Source: Morella rubra | Lineage: Eukaryota; Streptophyta; Magnoliopsida; Fagales; Myricaceae | Reading direction: 5' to 3' | Assembly (NCBI GenBank): GCA_003952965.2 | Contig: CM025854.1 | Span: 248,001 to 312,000, forward strand | DNA length: 64,000 nt | Part shown: positions 1 through 12,438 of the stretch, piece after piece | Numbering within the stretch: the stretch's first letter is position 1 | Layout of the letters: each line of letters opens with the position of its first letter | Translations under genes and position numbers: made by a program | The notes under the pieces: model-generated | What the model was told of the DNA's origin: nothing | Databases searched by the model: none | Seen by the model: only the letters and a program-made list of their open reading frames with translations

Positions 1-942
1 TCTGCCAAAGCCCTTGATAGCAATAAGTTCTGGTTGAAGACAGAAAGAAAAACAATTAATCTTTTATGTCAGCACTAGGGGATCCAAGCTTCAAGCTGTT
101 AGAATATTTAGCTCTCTTTATAAGAATTCTGAATCAGAAAGTGTTACAGGTACTTTGATATGCATGAGCTTATTCAAAAGGGCACCAAAAGCCCTTGCTC
201 AAACTTTCCCATTTAATACACACTATTGATGTACAACAGTACGTCAAATTCCTGATGTTGACCGTATAATTCAGTACGCGGCAGAGAAATGGAAGCATCC
301 CAGTGTATATTATTAGAACACTACACAACACCTGACTAGCAAAGGCAATCCCTGCAACCTAACACCAAACTACTTTAAGAAAAAAAAAGGAGGGGGGGGG
401 GGGGGGGGGGAGTAGAGCACTTTCTAAAGATATTACAAATTTTTTGATTTTCAATTTTCAAATCTACCAGTTTCTATAAGAATGTACCTAGATCTGGTAA
501 TTTACATTGCAACCTAACAACCAAGAGTAGAATACAACTGTCCCAAATCTTTTCATGTCATTATTTTCCACCTTTAGGTCGTTTAATGTAGAAAGGTAAG
601 TTTTCAGAGCACCCATGAGGCAGATAAAAATGTTAAGCTGTTGCAGGTGTGGTGTGCACATTTGTATCAATATTAATGGAGACCAAATTGGGCCCACATT
701 AAACATACGGATGGCATTCTCTAGTGCATTCACTAGTTACACATACAGCTGTTGCAGGTGTGGTGTGCACTTTATTTTTTTTATTTTTTTGTTAATTTGG
801 GGGGAAGGGATGGAGGAGATTGGGTGATTTACGACTTATATCGAAGTCAATACAATAGGAAGAGAATTCTATGGCAAGATTTCAAGTTTGAGACTTTCGA
901 GCATGAAACTCCATGTTCCATCTTATGGCAACTTGGCCATAC
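1..942. other. Left-edge non-coding stretch next to the AHK2-type gene
   Basis: No convincing exon is seen here on either strand. It lies downstream of the second visible AHK2 exon, so it is either a large intron or sequence beyond a truncation point. It contains a long G homopolymer at about 391-410. It also holds a perfect 23-bp direct repeat at 637-659 and 748-770. A pyrimidine-rich AG on the minus strand near position 31 could be an acceptor for a next exon running off the edge, but I cannot confirm it. Confidence 0.5.
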
Positions 943-2765
943 CTTAGCACAAATCTGATCCTCATTTGAAATTGATGAAATTTTAGATCGCGTGTTAAAT
1001 GAAAGATGGTTGTCATATAAGATTGACAGGCCAAGCTTGCTGGGGATGAACTCTTCTCGAACTGGGCATTGGTCTCTAGGTTCATCATTTTCTTCAACCC
1101 ATCTATGCTGCTTGTGAAACTCCTGTACCTCTGAACATGGTAAACTCAGAGCACAGGTAATGCCATCACTTAACAAAGTTCTGGGTCCAAAGTCTTTAGC
1201 ACATCGGAGGGATGTTATCTGCTATTCATCAATTATAGTGAGACGTACCAAAAAGACATAACAAATAAGCAATGGAAACAAAATCAAGCATCCTTTTCAT
1301 CTAATATGTAATATGTATCTTGAAAGTGGGTCTCAGACCTTTCGCAACATTGGATTTCTTATCCTCGAAATCAGTGTTAAGGGAGAAAATACGAGGAAGT
1401 CAATTCAGCAAAGAAATCTATTTCATAGCGTTATGAATGGTTAAAGAACTAAAACCTCATAAGAATGAAAACGACGGAGAGATGTTACTTGTTACCCCTT
1501 GGTCCTTATTCCCCAGCCAACCCAGAAATCATTGTCCCTTCTATGCAATGACACGTGTGACACTCGTAACTAGACAACTTATGTAAAGTTATTATCTGTA
1601 GAAGAAATTAACACATTCCAATCACACAGTAGCCATTATATGTTTCCTTTTCACATTTCCTTCCACCCCTTATGGCGCATGATTTCCTCAGCATCCTGAC
1701 ATGATTACTCCAACACTTCCAAAGTACTTTTACGTATTCTTTATGTGCTTCTGAAGAAAAACGGGAGAGGGGAGGGGCAAGAAAATAACACTTCTCATTC
1801 GAATAAAAGTCCCCTAAAGAAGCAGTGAGTACTGGGACAAATCAATGGGAGTAGACCCATGAAGCTTGGATGAAAATAAGAGCATCTCTGTAGAAGATTT
1901 TCCCGAACTTAATTTGAAGAGGAGAGGTATTGTTTTGCCGCTCGGGTAATCGACCATATAGGAACGATAACCATAAGAGAGGAACTTCTTACTGCTCTAA
2001 TTCTGCCTCCCTGTTATTCAACCACAGGAAACAATAACAAAAAGAGAGAAACTTGTCATAGTTTCAATCCTTTATTCATCTTCATGCGTTCCCCGCATCC
2101 CTAGTTCATCTCTCACTTTCCGACCATCTTTCAATCATCTGAATTTAATTTACCTCGCTATTTTTTTCTGCAAGTACTCCACTTTTTTTTTTTAAGCCAA
2201 ATCAGAATCTAACGACCTCGAAGATCATATGCTAACTGCAGACAAGGTTCCACAGAGAGAAATTTATACACATATCAAAGCACACAAACTTTCAAGCAAT
2301 TAGACAGTTAAGGCCAAAACAGGAACAGTCCAGTGCTACTAAGGCGAACTTTAAGAGCTATAGACACAGTACCTGATCTGATTCAGAGAATAAGGAAGCC
2401 AGAGCGTGAAGCTGTTTCTTGCTGACATTGAAACCTTGTAGCAAGATTTGAGCTTTTCCTTCACAACAATCTGGAGTCTTATCCTCCCCCCTCAACGTCC
2501 TACCGTTCAAATTTGAGAAAAACCAAATGCTTCCTAGGGTAACTATTATAAGCAAGAGAAAGAGAAGCTTTCTTCTCCATTTTCTGACAGAATTTGGCCC
2601 GTGCAACGGTTCCTTTGCCTTCTTCAGCTTGGAACAGGCCGGAAATCTTCCATTGAAGCCAGAGAACTTGCAATTCAGAGACATCCTAACCAAAGCCCAC
2701 CTAATTATCTTCACGACTAGCCTTGAAAGCTTGAGAAAACCCTCAGCTCCGGCAGAACAAGTCAT
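943..2765 (-). CDS. AHK2: AHK2-type cytokinin receptor histidine kinase, N-terminal exons only
   Basis: AHK2 proteins are membrane hybrid histidine kinases that bind cytokinin through a CHASE domain and pass phosphate to AHP and ARR proteins. Exon 1 is 2765-2373 and starts at MTCSAGAEGFLKLSRL. It carries a basic KWRRK stretch, a hydrophobic segment (LLFLLLIIVTLGSIWFF) and a cysteine-bearing N-terminal region ending HALASLFSESDQ. A GT donor follows in phase 0. Exon 2 opens at 1218 after an AG (ITSLRCAKD...) and continues through GITCAL and EFHKQHRWVEE, matching the plant AHK2 amino-terminal region as I remember it. A donor (AAG|GTATGG) sits at 943; without it the frame runs to a stop at 847. 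The CHASE domain normally follows closely but is not visible. The gene is therefore either cut by a large intron and the window edge, or truncated. The next gene on this strand lies about 10 kb away. Confidence 0.75.
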
Positions 2766-3350
2766 CAAAATCAGACCGCTAAAAGAAACCGACAGTGGCA
2801 ATTCCACAAAAAAGGTGAAACTGCTGAAAATCAACCAGAGTCCACCTCACCAAACTCATCAAACCAATGCTTTGCAAGAAACCCAGTTCCTATTTCAACA
2901 AACTCCAACTACCCCCCAGGCCAAGAAAATGAAAGTAGTCCAATCCCTTTATACCTCTGCTCCACTTTCCGAGTTATGTAATCTAGTACCAAGTTTTTTT
3001 TCTTCACAATCAGTGCAGCATTAAAGCCCTTCAAAACCACACCACTCTTTTGAGGGACACCACGGAGTAATAATCATGCCAAACAAACAAGTTGAACCAA
3101 AACCAGTTGTCACTTTGACAAGCCTGTGAGGGAATCATCAATGAGATAAGAAAAAACTTGGCCTTTTTCTATAACTGGTTCTTTCTGCCTCCCACAGCAC
3201 TGTATAGCCAAAAAGAGCCATCAAGAGTGAAACATTTTCAAAGCAACCCCATCATCAAGAAATTTGCGTTAAACACAACCCAAGTGGAATCAATTATCAG
3301 ACTGGGATAAAAGTAGACCCTCCGCTTTTTCTTCTTTAAACCAACACACT

Positions 3351-3719
3351 GTCTCTCTCTCTCTCACTCTCACTCTCACTCACTCTCACTTCAGTTTGCT
3401 GTCCAGCACTCGATGTTATGGTTAGCCGCATGATTATCCCATCATGTGGTGGGGAAGATTGAGCGCGAGCAAACAAAACCCAAGTTCTATATGTCACTCT
3501 ACAAATAAATTATCAATTTTCAAATTTTTCTTTTCTTATTTAGATTTACTTTGCTTTTGTTGTTCTTTTGCTTTTTGTTTAGAGGGTTGAAAGAGACTGC
3601 ACCGTCCAGCGATTAAAGATGGGCACTTGTTCACTGCTCCCCTGCAGACATACGGATTTGGAAGCGCGAGAGAGAGAGGAGGAGAATTTAAAAAGAAGAG
3701 GAGAGAGAGAGAGAGAGAG
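3351..3719 (-). promoter_or_regulatory. GA/CT-rich tracts upstream of the AHK2-type gene
   Basis: Runs of CT on the plus strand (3351-3390) and of GA (3668-3679, 3700-3719) lie 0.6-0.95 kb upstream of the AHK2 start. Such tracts are common in plant promoters and leaders (Y patches, GAGA-type sites). A regulatory role here is inference from position and composition only. Confidence 0.3.
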
Positions 3720-3759
3720 TTACCACCAACAACTTTCTCAAACTGTTCAGTGCCCACGA

Positions 3760-6700
3760 GTTCATGCCCTATTTTATCTTGATTCGTAGATAATTGGGAT
3801 CATCGTTTTTGAGTAAGAAGCTCTTATGGATGTGTAAGAAAGAGAGAAAAACACAGACATTCATATTAGAAATTTGAGCAAAATACCAGCTATATCAAGA
3901 TATGGGAAGATACAAATTTAGCTTATAAATTATATGTTCTTTTCGTAACTAGAGACAATAAGCCATATTCCTTGTACATCGGGCTCGAACAAATCCTATA
4001 ATTACACTTGAATGCGTAATGTTACGGTAAACTCGAACATGTGTAGTGATATCTTATCATATCAGTTAAGTCGCAATTTTTTTCTTACTACGAATATTAG
4101 AATTCAGGACCTGTCATTTAAAAGTCATGCACTCTTATCATTTCACCCACACTTGAAGATGCAGAAAATATTATATATTTTTTCGCCATTCATATCTCTT
4201 GAGTATTTTGATATGTATGTCAAGGAAGAAAATATACTATCTTTTTTGTTTTTGGAATACAAATTTTCCTGCAATCGTTCAAAAGTATCCAAATCCATAG
4301 AATTTTTCTCACTGCCATGATTTAAAATTTTGAGTGAACCCAGATAAGGATATGCAGGAATGAAGGTTGAGAAGGATTACAATTATAGAGTTTAACTTAA
4401 GATTAAGAACTAAATAGTTGTTAAACATATATATATATATATAGGGAATCCTACTTAACAAAAAATTTGCAGATGCTTGAAAGGGGTAAAAATCGGCAAT
4501 TTCTTGGTAATTTGAAGTAATGGCGATTTAACCAAAAAAACAAACTCTTCACTGTGCTTTGGAAGATGCACTAGTGATGGGGCAACAGTGAAAGTGCATG
4601 TGAACTTCACAACTCACCCACCAATTAAAAATAACGACAAAAATGAACATTAATGCGACTAAAGAAAGCAGCATTTTAACCAATCACTTAAACATAATCA
4701 TGATTAGGTTAACCATTATTGAGAATATTTTAGGAATAACAAAAATGCTCCATTATTCCTTTTTCCCCTATTTATGTTTGGAAATAATATTTAGGTTTGC
4801 TTCATAAGTTTCGAACCATTTCACAACTATTTTTTTGGAGGGATCGACATTTTAATTCATAATAAATTAGAACGGACGAAACACGTAGATCATAAAATAA
4901 TAACAGAGTTTTTCATGCATATTTTGTAGTGTTCATGTTTAAAGTGCATATACGTTTATTAATTTTGAGTATATTTCCCCTTTAACCGAGAAGAATGACA
5001 TCTAAATATGTGAATTAATTACTTTTTTCTAAAAAAATTGAGGGTGTATCTCTAGTTTCGCTCCAACTAATTCTCGAGTTTGTGTAGTTCTACTATTTCC
5101 ACACAAATCAAGTAATTATCAAACCGGAGACCTTGGAAGTGACTCTAAATAATTGGTAGTAAAATTTCAAAGTTGAAACATTAGGAAAGCAAATTAGTAT
5201 CTACTAAAAAATAAAAGAAAAATAATCGCAAACAAGGATATTCATAGCACTCCACATTTGTGCATATAATTTAGATGGTTTTGACATAGCTAAAAAATTA
5301 ACTAACCAAGTTGGAAGTATAATGTTAAACTCTGACACTTGAATCGAGTCTACGACCCAAGTATCATTAAATCAAGAAATTGCTCGCAAGTAATAAAATT
5401 CATAATCACAATCTCTCACTTAATACAATTTATTTTTCTCACTTAGCAATTGCCTTTGACAAAATCACAAAATCGCTTTGTAATATGTCAATTGAAAAAT
5501 AAGAAAAATTGTAGTTGGTTCATAAGATACTCTCAAAAACCTTGAAAGAAAAGAAGGGAAGTTAGGACGGAAGCAAATATGACAAAAAGGAATCATGCAT
5601 ATTGCATGGTTCTCTTTCTCTTCTTGGTTTTCTTTTTCCCTTTATGAATGAACCAGAAGAAGAACAAAGTCGACGATGGTCGGCGTTTTTGACATATCAG
5701 TGGAGCTATCTTGATCATCCATTTCAATGGGTCAAAAGGAGAGGGAACAACCTGACAAGAGGGAACCGTACATGTATTTTCTCAGCTGGTTAAAACTTTT
5801 GGGTAGGGCCAAGCTCCATTGTAATCCACCTTGATATAATGGCATTGGAAGCTGCTTTCTTACTTTTTAAATTCCATCTTGATATTTTGCTTGGGACTTT
5901 CTCTTTTCACTTCTAGCGATGTGGGGGAACTGATGTTCGTGCGAGGAATTCCCTCATCCAATGGCCCATATTGGGCAGCTACGTTACCTCAATCATTTCA
6001 CTATCCCCTTCCCATTAGACCCACCACTAGATGTATCATTCTCCCAAGGAAGATTTTTTTTTTTTCAAGAATTTAAAATAATTGTTTCCATGATAACTTG
6101 TATCTCTTTTTTTTTTTTTTTTTTTTATTTTTTCATAGCCTAGAAAAAAAAAAAAAAAAGCAGCAAAGTCATGGATAGCTCGCAAAATCATATACACATT
6201 CAAAAAGAAAAGAAAACTAACGACAAAGATGATAAGCTATGCAAAGCATGACTTCCATATCAATTCAAATTCTTAAAGGGAATGCTTAGAAAAAAAAAAC
6301 TTAAAGGGAATAGCTCAATATTAGAATAATCAAACTTTTTAGTCATAAACAAATTATATTTACGTTTATGGATAAGTCATTGATTTGGCTATTACTTGGT
6401 TTGTACAGTCGGTTCGAGTGTCATCGATCTACCATTTGTGTTTTCAATTTGATTAATGTATTTCCTATTTAAATCAAATTTATTCGAGTTGGTGCATAGA
6501 ATTCATATGTAAGAGATTAGACTTTAAACTAATAATAATAATAATAATAATTAATAATAATAATAAAAATAAAAAAGATTGAAATGGAAAGTATGATGGG
6601 AAAGAAATAGCATAAGATATTAATTTAATCATATTTTAATAGTGTCAGCTCAAATGATTAAATGCCTCTCATCCATGTTAATCAATATCACTTCGTATGT

Positions 6701-6920
6701 TAACTCTCAATAGATAGAGAGAAAGTATTATATCATTTGTAATATATTTTTAAAAAATTAGAATTAATTTAGAAATGGATAAAAAGTCAACTATTTCCAC
6801 GTCACAAAACAATAAAAGACAACAATTTATTCATTTTACAACGATGTATGTTTACAATTTGTTAAATGTATTAGGAGATCATATTTATTTAAAATAACCT
6901 TGATTTTGTTTTGGGTTTGA
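3760..6920. other. AT-rich intergenic stretch
   Basis: No gene is seen on either strand. The stretch holds simple repeats: an (AT)n run at 4428-4442, long T and A homopolymers at 6056-6160, and an AAT-type trinucleotide run at 6530-6566. The short reading frames lack codon-use or family signals. Confidence 0.5.
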
Positions 6921-6929
6921 GAAAGATTC

Positions 6930-7275
6930 TAGGGAATCGTGGCGACATGGGTGTGGGACCCAGTGACAGCTGGGTCTGACAAATCACGTTTCCGGTCTAC
7001 TTTTTATTCTCTTTTTTATTTGCCAGCAGGCAGGCAGGTTGTTGTACAATAAGTCCAAGAAAAAACGCGCGAAACCCATCAGAACTCGACACGTCAGGGA
7101 CGGTCCCACAGACCGACCTTCCGTGAACGGTGATTTACGGTGTGGGAGCCGAAGCGGGCCGACGGATCGACCCCTTCTCTACTACGCGACAAACGCGCAT
7201 GTTCCAATGTTCCCCACATCTCGAAATTACGAGAATGTCTCTCCCATGATTCCACGACACCTCTATATAGAAAAA
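6930..7275 (+). promoter_or_regulatory. Promoter-like GC-richer island with TATA box and no obvious gene
   Basis: A locally GC-richer, CpG-containing block stands out from AT-rich surroundings. It holds GTGGGACC at 6953-6960 and the reverse-oriented GGTCCCAC at 7102-7109, both fitting TCP-factor site consensus. It also has an ACACGTCA element at about 7089 and a good TATA box (CTATATAG) at 7263-7270. No convincing coding exon follows on the plus strand for more than 1 kb. It could drive a non-coding transcript, be the remains of a lost gene, or be chance. Confidence 0.3.
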
Positions 7276-7339
7276 TCCCCTATTTTACACGGTGGAATTC
7301 GATCTAATTGTACTGGCAATTTCGTCAAAATGAATTAAA

Positions 7340-10300
7340 TTAGAAGGTGCTAAAATCCAGTTGGGATCCCCTCATCACATGGAACAACAAGACCATATCA
7401 GATGAGGCTTTTAGAAATTTTTTTTCTTTGAACTTTTGTTCTGTTGACTAAACTGAAGTATAGAAAAAAAGGAGAGACTAAACTGAAGGGTTTTTTCTTT
7501 TTTTTTTTTGACATTTTTCTAAAGTTTTTGTGAATTTTAGTTTGATCGGGATAAATTTTTTCTCTGTCACACGTGAAGAATAAAATTCAAACATGCCGTC
7601 GAAAAAAAAAAAAACCAAAATTAACAGGAAAGAGTGCACCAATCTTCCTGTGGATGAAGAAGACAAATTTTTATTCGGGTTCTTAGGCTCCTTTGCGTTG
7701 ATTCTAAATAACTAAAATTGGTAAAAATGTCAATGAAATTCCTGCACTGGGTAGTCAATGAAATGAAAAATAGTTAATTATGGGACGCGCTGTCAATAAT
7801 CTTTCCTTTTTCCTGCCAAGAACTTGGGAAGTCAGAAACATTATGGAAAGAGAGGTAGCATAGGAATGCTAATGGCAGTGGCACTTGGAAATGGCTTTTC
7901 CCCCCGCCTTTGTCTAAATGAAAGTCAACAGAACATGATGAGATCAAGAGGGTTTCGTTTTTTCTTGAGTTGGTGGGAAAGAAAAGCTCACAGTGAAGCA
8001 TATCTGGAGCTAGCTCCAGCACGAACTATCCAAAGAACAGATGTGTTTTATGTGGTACAAAATCAAAATCTGCAGTAACATAAACAAGGGGGTTCCTGTA
8101 CTTTGTTTAATTTGATCCAGACAATGATACCTACTTTGAATAAAGCTTCCTTTTTTTCTTGTCTCTTAAAAATGCATTCCCCACTGTCGGTTTTTGTGTG
8201 CCATGTGCTAAGTAAGTTGTGGTGGGGTAGAGGCCGGGAAAGATTCTCCAGAGTACTCCTCTCCATGTATATTAATCATGATTAACAGTGCATAATTGAG
8301 TTAGCTTTGAAGTTATTCAATCTTTTTGGGTTAGGAAAAGATGTCTCGGAGCACTAAAAATAGTATCCACTTTTGGATTAGATTATCAAACTAAAATGAT
8401 GCCGCTAGCTGCGCGCACTTCATAGTCTTTTACTTCACGAGCTCTCTCACAGCATATTTTGTGAAGATATCCCTTTCTCTGCAACTTTGCTTGGGAAAGA
8501 TTTGGGAGTTTTGCACGAACAACAGCGAAGATTCTGCGATTTTTGTTCCTTCTTAAAGTAGCTTAAATGAAGACATAGAACCTGTAAACCCCCCTTCCCC
8601 ACGCCCCTCAACCACTATTGGATTTTTCATATCAGCTTGACCTATGACCACCGTTTTAAATGAAAAGGACTGAGATGAAGCATATATGTCGACCCGCGCG
8701 ATTAAATTAACAATTAATTAAGATTTTCCCATAGAATATTGGTAGGGTTAATCAGAGATCAACTAATCTAGGAATTCTCCATTAATCTAGTTCCCACTTC
8801 CTCAGTATGAAACATGCGTGTTGAAGCTCTCTACACATGGAAACGAAACTTAACTATATACACATAATCGGGCTTTTCCCTCCCTTCACTTTTTTGCTTT
8901 TTCGTCCCCTCATCTCTGAGCATCATTTGGCCGCAGATAATAACTTTTCCTATTAAACAATAATACAGTACTGCTACACTCTTTTGAGTGCAGGGTTTGA
9001 TGGTAAAGCAAAGAGCATCATCTATAAACTGCCTACTGTTCTCTTGAGTTATATTCCAAATGTGTAAAACTTTGTTTTGTTAAATTGAGACGGCATGATT
9101 AAACGCGATTGACCTTCCACTTGAAGACAAAGGGATCGAACAGAAAGAAGGAAGATTAGATTCCAAGTTAGATCATACAGAAAACATTATTTTAAGAATT
9201 TCTTTAAACAACGTACTGTTTGCCCCAAAGATATTGTTCAAAATCTTGTGGCTAATGAGCTAGCTCCAAGCTTCTGGCACTTTCTCATCGTCGTGATCTT
9301 GTGCTTCTGATTTTTCAAATGCTAACAGCACTTTGTTTTATCTGCATGCAGTTGCAACTTTGCTGTCTCCGACTCTTAAAGGAATGTCGAAGGTTGTTCT
9401 ATATTCTCCTATTTAATATGTGTAATCATATGCTACTTGGTTTATTCGACAGTGATGCACGTTTAACCCCTTTGTTTACTCGCACATGCATGATTTGTGT
9501 GTTACGTACGCCGAGACCAATCAAATCCCTCGACAAAAACCTTAAACAATTATCAGATTACACGATTGTATGAAGCTTCGTACCTAATCGCCCTTGTCTT
9601 ATACGCATTGAGCAAAATAATTAACATATCATGCATATCAAATTGCAGAAGAAAACTTTAAAGAATTTCAGGGTCGTATTCATGATGAGCAAGTGGGTAA
9701 ACAAACTTAGGCTGCACAATTATTGCTTGCTACAATAATTAAGATCCCAACTGCTATGAAGGGCTCTTGAGTTGCTCCAATCGTTTAAAGCAATCCTCTA
9801 TTAATGAATCTTCCATTAGCTTTTCCCCCTCAGCACTAATAACTCAGCAAGAACCATCAAAAGAAGGGAAGAAATAATGCTTTTTCCCTCTTCAGATCCT
9901 TCTGAATTTTTCTTTTTTCTAAACTATTTGCTGAATTTTATTGTGTTTCCTACAAATTTCGAAATACCAGTAGTAGAACAATGTTCTGTCTTTATGTTGT
10001 GTCAATATCTTCTCCTGCTTATCCTTCTCCCAGCCCAAATCGAAAGCCATCATACGTCTTTAACAAATGACAACCACCATAAACATAGTGGTTAAAGATT
10101 GTGGGGTCAACTACATGAGTCATTTAGGCCCTTCCCCAAGGTAAAAGTCATCACCAGCTGCTAGGTACCAAGCAGAAGGTGACAACCTAACCTAACCAAG
10201 GTAGGGACAATGAATGCGAGAATGATGTATAGGAGTTCACCTAACCATGCTACTTCAGTACTTTTGGGGCTTTTGCAGGAACTGGGGAGCTAGCTAGGGT

Positions 10301-12438
10301 GGGTTTTGACTGATTTCATGTGTTCCATCATTTTGTCATGTTTTTCCTTCACCAAAAAGATTGTTTTTGTTATTGAATGCCTGGGCATTGTTATTCAATC
10401 AATTCATTTTGAGGTGCATTCGAACTTATTAATTCATCTGCACCGCCAAATCTTGATGCGTTAGACTTCATCATGTGCATGCCATTTTCAAGTTAGAACC
10501 CATCAGTTTCCTAAGGTATTTTACAAGATCAAACCTAAGCTGCAATTATTATTGGCAACGTGAGTTTACCATTTTGAGAAGAGTTATCAGAAATTAAGAT
10601 ACATGTTAAAAAGAAAGAAAGAGAGGAATAAATCCTAAATTTGAAATATCAATTTTAGACATTTTGTAACCTCAATCAAATTTTTAGACTAAAATAACGA
10701 TAACGATATCGCTCTTTATTCACTTCGTATATGTTGAAAATATTATTGTTCAAGTTATCCGGAGATATTATTTTCAAATCGAGAGTGAAAAATGTTAATA
10801 TTGATAGTTAGAGAATACCATATCAAAGCCAACAATTTAGAATGCAATGTGTCAAACCCCTATAGTTGATATGTGAAAAATGCATTTGTCCCCTAAAAAA
10901 AATAGAAATCAAATTTCAAATTTCGAATTTCGAATTTCGAATTTCTACGTTCCCTTTCCTTAGACCCAACTCACGCATCCAAAACTGACAAAATAAATCG
11001 AATGGAACATTGAACGAGTGTAGGGGCGATCCTGTCCTCGAGTCAAGATGCAATACACGACTATATCAAGAAGGATTGAGATTGGATTCTCGGATATGTT
11101 ATTTTGTCGTTTACAATTTGCATTTTCTGTAGTCAAATGTGTGCATAAGAAGAAAAAAGCAGAACTCTCGTGGTCTTCTGCTGGTGCTTCCGATGGTCCC
11201 CAATGGCTTTCGGATATTCTGTAAGGAAGTGTCACAGGTTAACCATCAAACAAGCAGTCAAAGATCCCCTCTACCTGAAGGATCTGATTTGACGTACCTA
11301 TCAGGAATGTGAACGTCCAAACAATTGAAATCCAACCCACTTCCACGAAAGGATAAGCTCTCCACTATCAAAGAGACTTTTTCAACTGTCATCTGATGAT
11401 AATATTATGTAATCTTCTCATCTACTTTCACAGAACTCTGGATGATAGAAATGTTGCAGAACCTCATTTCCTTCCACCAAGTGCAATACAAGAAAAGTGT
11501 TCATATATGTAACAAGGAAGAACAAGACACCAATAGCCCTGGTTTTTCATCCTTCTACTTTCTGCAGGAGTCTCAATCCATCATTCCAATCAACCAAACG
11601 GACAAGCATGAATAGTATGGCCTACATGAGAACGCAGTCTTACCACGAATTTCTGATCTCACTTGAAAGACAGCAAATAGAAACGGAAAATCACAGATTT
11701 AACTCTCTTCATGCTGAACAATGAGAGATTTTCTGCAGCCGCTGCTGGCCTGCACCATTCCTAGAATTCCATACGCCATTCAGTCTCATTGGCTGCAACC
11801 ATCTTATTACATTGCCCAAATGGAACTCTGGCTCTGTCAGGCTTGCTGAACAAGATGATCAGCACGACTAACAGTAGAAGATTGAACCTGTTTGTGGATA
11901 ATGTAAGAATTCAAACCCCAAAGGTGTGTCCAACCTCTTCGCTTCCGAACCAAGGAATCAGACGCTACCACTACTGTCAACTTTTTCAAGATGGTGCTCC
12001 AGAGACGGAACAAATCCAGTTTTTAATATAGCATTATATAAGTGACTTGAAAAAAAATGCTCAGACTAAAATCTTGTTCCGAGTCCTGATAAATAACCGG
12101 TTTGAGAAAAAATCATGGTGAAAAAAAAAAAGAACATTTAGAATTGTGCTCATGTCTAAAGTTCCGTCCTCAGTAGTATCATATAGGTAAACTAATTTAG
12201 CCCGTAGATACATACAGCACCAGCAGGACCATTATGTGGTCACCAAAGCAAATCTACATCCACTTACACAAGAATCAGCTCTCTGTACCAAACAGCTTTT
12301 GTTAAACCATAAACTCGGATAAATTTGTTTAAAGATTACAGGAAACACAAACAGAATTTCATCCACACCAGTCCAGCAACGAAGTGACTTCAGTTCTTAT
12401 AGGGTGAGTTAAATAAGTAACAAATTATGGATCACTAC
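7340..12438. other. Gene-poor intergenic stretch before the OBERON gene
   Basis: No supported coding region. A heptamer-like AATTTCG repeat lies at 10910-10945. Several TATA-like motifs, for example near 8872, have no downstream frame. The last few hundred bases before 12438 probably include the 3' UTR of the OBERON gene. The segment at 10960-12030 is somewhat less AT-rich but has no recognisable family. Confidence 0.45.

Noticed and set aside
2527-3024. Plus-strand 165-codon open frame over the AHK2 first exon
   Set aside because: It is antisense to the AHK2 exon and upstream leader, and shows no family motif.
10441-10485. A stretch resembling part of miR172
   Set aside because: The match is partial and no fold-back partner of miRNA type was found nearby.
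10960-11235. Minus-strand 91-codon frame
   Set aside because: It lacks a family motif, splice partners or codon bias; probably chance.
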